Shown: positions 14,070-14,679 of the stretch, piece by piece
How positions within the stretch are numbered: position 1 is the stretch's first letter
How the letters are laid out: the number at the start of each line of letters is the position of its first letter
Source of the DNA: UBA11606 sp039815945
GTDB taxonomy: Bacteria; Actinomycetota; Acidimicrobiia; Acidimicrobiales; Aldehydirespiratoraceae
Direction: 5' to 3'
DNA length: 14,679 nt
Assembly (NCBI GenBank): GCA_039815945.1
Contig: JBCBYI010000102.1
Coordinates: forward strand, 1 to 14,679
Notes under the pieces: generated by a model
What the model was told of the DNA's origin: nothing
What the model saw: the letters and a program-made list of their open reading frames with translations, nothing else
Database searches by the model: none
Program-made: the position numbers and the translations under genes

Positions 14070-14378
14070 TCAGGTTCCGGGTCGGGCCCGAAGCCGTCCG
14101 ATCACCCGGAGGCTGCCGGCGACCGGAACATGGCCGAACTCTCGTGAGTCGGCTCGGGTGACCTCGGGATTGTCGCTGCTGATCGTCATCTCGTCGCCGC
14201 GCACCGACGCCACCCGCTTCACCAGCCACATGCTCGGGTTGTAGGGGTGGCGAAGGACGCGGACCTGCCCGGCGCGCGCTCTTTTGCTGTTCGAGGCGAA
14301 AACCAGGTCGCCGTTCGCATAGGTTGGGAGCATCGAGTCGCCCTCCACGACGAATCGGCGAATCGGTGCGAAACCCAT
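14070..14378 (-). CDS. sodX: S26-family peptidase, nickel superoxide dismutase maturation protease
   Basis: This 102-residue serine/lysine-dyad peptidase has VVEGDSMLPTYANGDLVF (nucleophile Ser15) and MWLVKRVASVRGDEM (general base Lys54). DNPEVTRADSREFGHVP follows as box D/E of the signal-peptidase fold. It lacks a clear membrane anchor and is much shorter than a general signal peptidase, which fits the dedicated SodX group. SodX proteins remove the leader of nickel superoxide dismutase to expose the metal-binding His1. The divergent neighbour, whose start lies only 45 bp away, is exactly that substrate. The ATG at 14378 lies 7 nt behind a TAGCTT -10 hexamer, so it is probably leaderless. Confidence 0.88.
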   Translation of the reverse strand: MGFAPIRRFVVEGDSMLPTYANGDLVFASNSKRARAGQVRVLRHPYNPSMWLVKRVASVRGDEMTISSDNPEVTRADSREFGHVPVAGSLRVIGRLRARPGT

Positions 14379-14385
14379 AGCGGGC

Positions 14386-14391
14386 AAGCTA
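14386..14391 (-). promoter_or_regulatory. -10 hexamer TAGCTT of sodX
   Basis: On the minus strand TAGCTT matches TANNNT and lies 7 nt before the sodX ATG. It sits inside a short inverted repeat (CGGGC at 14381-14385 and GCCCG at 14393-14397) that could be an operator, though it does not resemble the Nur box known from Streptomyces. Confidence 0.5.
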
Positions 14392-14406
14392 CGCCCGATC
14401 CCGAAC

Positions 14407-14415
14407 AGAAGGTGA
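14407..14415 (+). promoter_or_regulatory. Shine-Dalgarno AGAAGGTGA of sodN
   Basis: The purine-rich stretch lies 8 nt before the ATG at 14424 and supports that start. Unlike most genes here, sodN has a normal leader with a ribosome-binding site. Confidence 0.6.
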
Positions 14416-14423
14416 CCCCACCC

Positions 14424-14679
14424 ATGATGAACCGTCTCTTCGACGGCGCCGAGAAGGCCGAAGCCCACTGCGACCTCTACTGCGGCGTCTACGACCCCGC
14501 CCAGGCGAAGATCGAGGCCCTGTCGTGCCTCAAGACCATCGCCAAGTACCACGGCTCCGACGACGAGCACTTCCGGGCCCGCTGCATCATCGTCAAGGAG
14601 CAGCGCGCCGAAGAGGTCAAGCATCACCTGATGGTCCTCTGGGCCGACTTCTTCGCCCCGGCGCACTTCGAGGCCTTCC
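14424..14679 (+). CDS. sodN: Nickel superoxide dismutase precursor (partial, 3' end beyond window)
   Basis: Eighty-five codons are visible. A 14-residue leader MMNRLFDGAEKAEA precedes the nickel hook, read as HCDLYCGVYDPAQAKIEALS. Mature His1, Cys2, Cys6 and Tyr9 are present, as are Glu17 and Arg47 (VKEQRAE), which hold the His1 side chain in the Streptomyces enzyme. The enzyme disproportionates superoxide in the cytoplasm after SodX cleaves the leader; sodX lies divergently alongside. Position 5 is tyrosine instead of the proline of the familiar HCDLPCGVYDP motif. Extra cysteines occur at mature positions 21 and 40. An ATG one codon downstream could also be the start. The frame is open to the window edge, ending HHLMVLWADFFAPAHFEAF. 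Confidence 0.95.
   Translation, partial: MMNRLFDGAEKAEAHCDLYCGVYDPAQAKIEALSCLKTIAKYHGSDDEHFRARCIIVKEQRAEEVKHHLMVLWADFFAPAHFEAF

Noticed and set aside
1..14679. Signs of a mobile island (IS ends, integrase, att repeats, tRNA, CRISPR)
   Set aside because: None is visible, and base composition and codon use look even across the window.

Overview
The window is high-GC DNA, almost fully coding, with many 1-4 nt gene overlaps and several start codons lying 6-8 nt behind a -10-like hexamer (leaderless mRNA style). Together with paired DesK/NarL-type two-component systems, an SCO6745-family gene and a nickel superoxide dismutase locus, this suggests an actinobacterium. An aquatic or marine member of the Acidimicrobiia is my inference from gene content; no rRNA or other marker is present to prove it. 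I see no tRNA, rRNA, CRISPR array or insertion sequence, and no stretch over 300 bases without a gene.

Layout. (1) 1-171, minus: the start of a DoxX-like membrane protein. (2) 265-3918, plus: a tightly overlapping operon of ABC ATPase, ABC-2 permease, histidine kinase and response regulator, preceded by a perfect 12-2-12 inverted repeat. (3) 3927-5124, minus: a VOC/glyoxalase-fold protein behind an SCO6745-family protein. (4) 5158-7568, plus: a phytanoyl-CoA-dioxygenase-type Fe(II)/2-oxoglutarate oxygenase coupled to an N,N-dimethylformamidase large-subunit-like protein. (5) 7617-8486, minus: a GH114 lipoprotein. (6) 8593-10268, plus: a second histidine kinase and response regulator. (7) 10273-12279, minus: a lipoprotein with a cholesterol-dependent-cytolysin (CDC) pore-forming core whose membrane-binding domain 4 is replaced by a LamG lectin-like domain. 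(8) 12375-13990, minus: a hotdog thioesterase and a YHYH-domain lipoprotein. (9) 14070-14679: divergent sodX (S26 maturation protease) and sodN (nickel superoxide dismutase), the latter cut by the window edge.

The most interesting unit is regions 5-7. The GH114 lipoprotein and the CDC-LamG lipoprotein are different proteins, yet their upstream regions are clearly homologous: 56 of 77 positions are identical without gaps by hand count. Each carries a GGTGC-N2-GCACC inverted repeat centred exactly 66.5 bp upstream of the ATG. One of these repeats also lies just upstream of the second two-component operon. I infer a self-contained regulon in which this system senses a surface or envelope signal and switches on a matrix-polysaccharide hydrolase and a surface-anchored pore-forming protein. 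The ABC-transporter/two-component operon uses the same geometry (a different inverted repeat, again centred 66.5 bp from the ATG), so the two loci appear to be built on the same promoter plan with different operator specificities.
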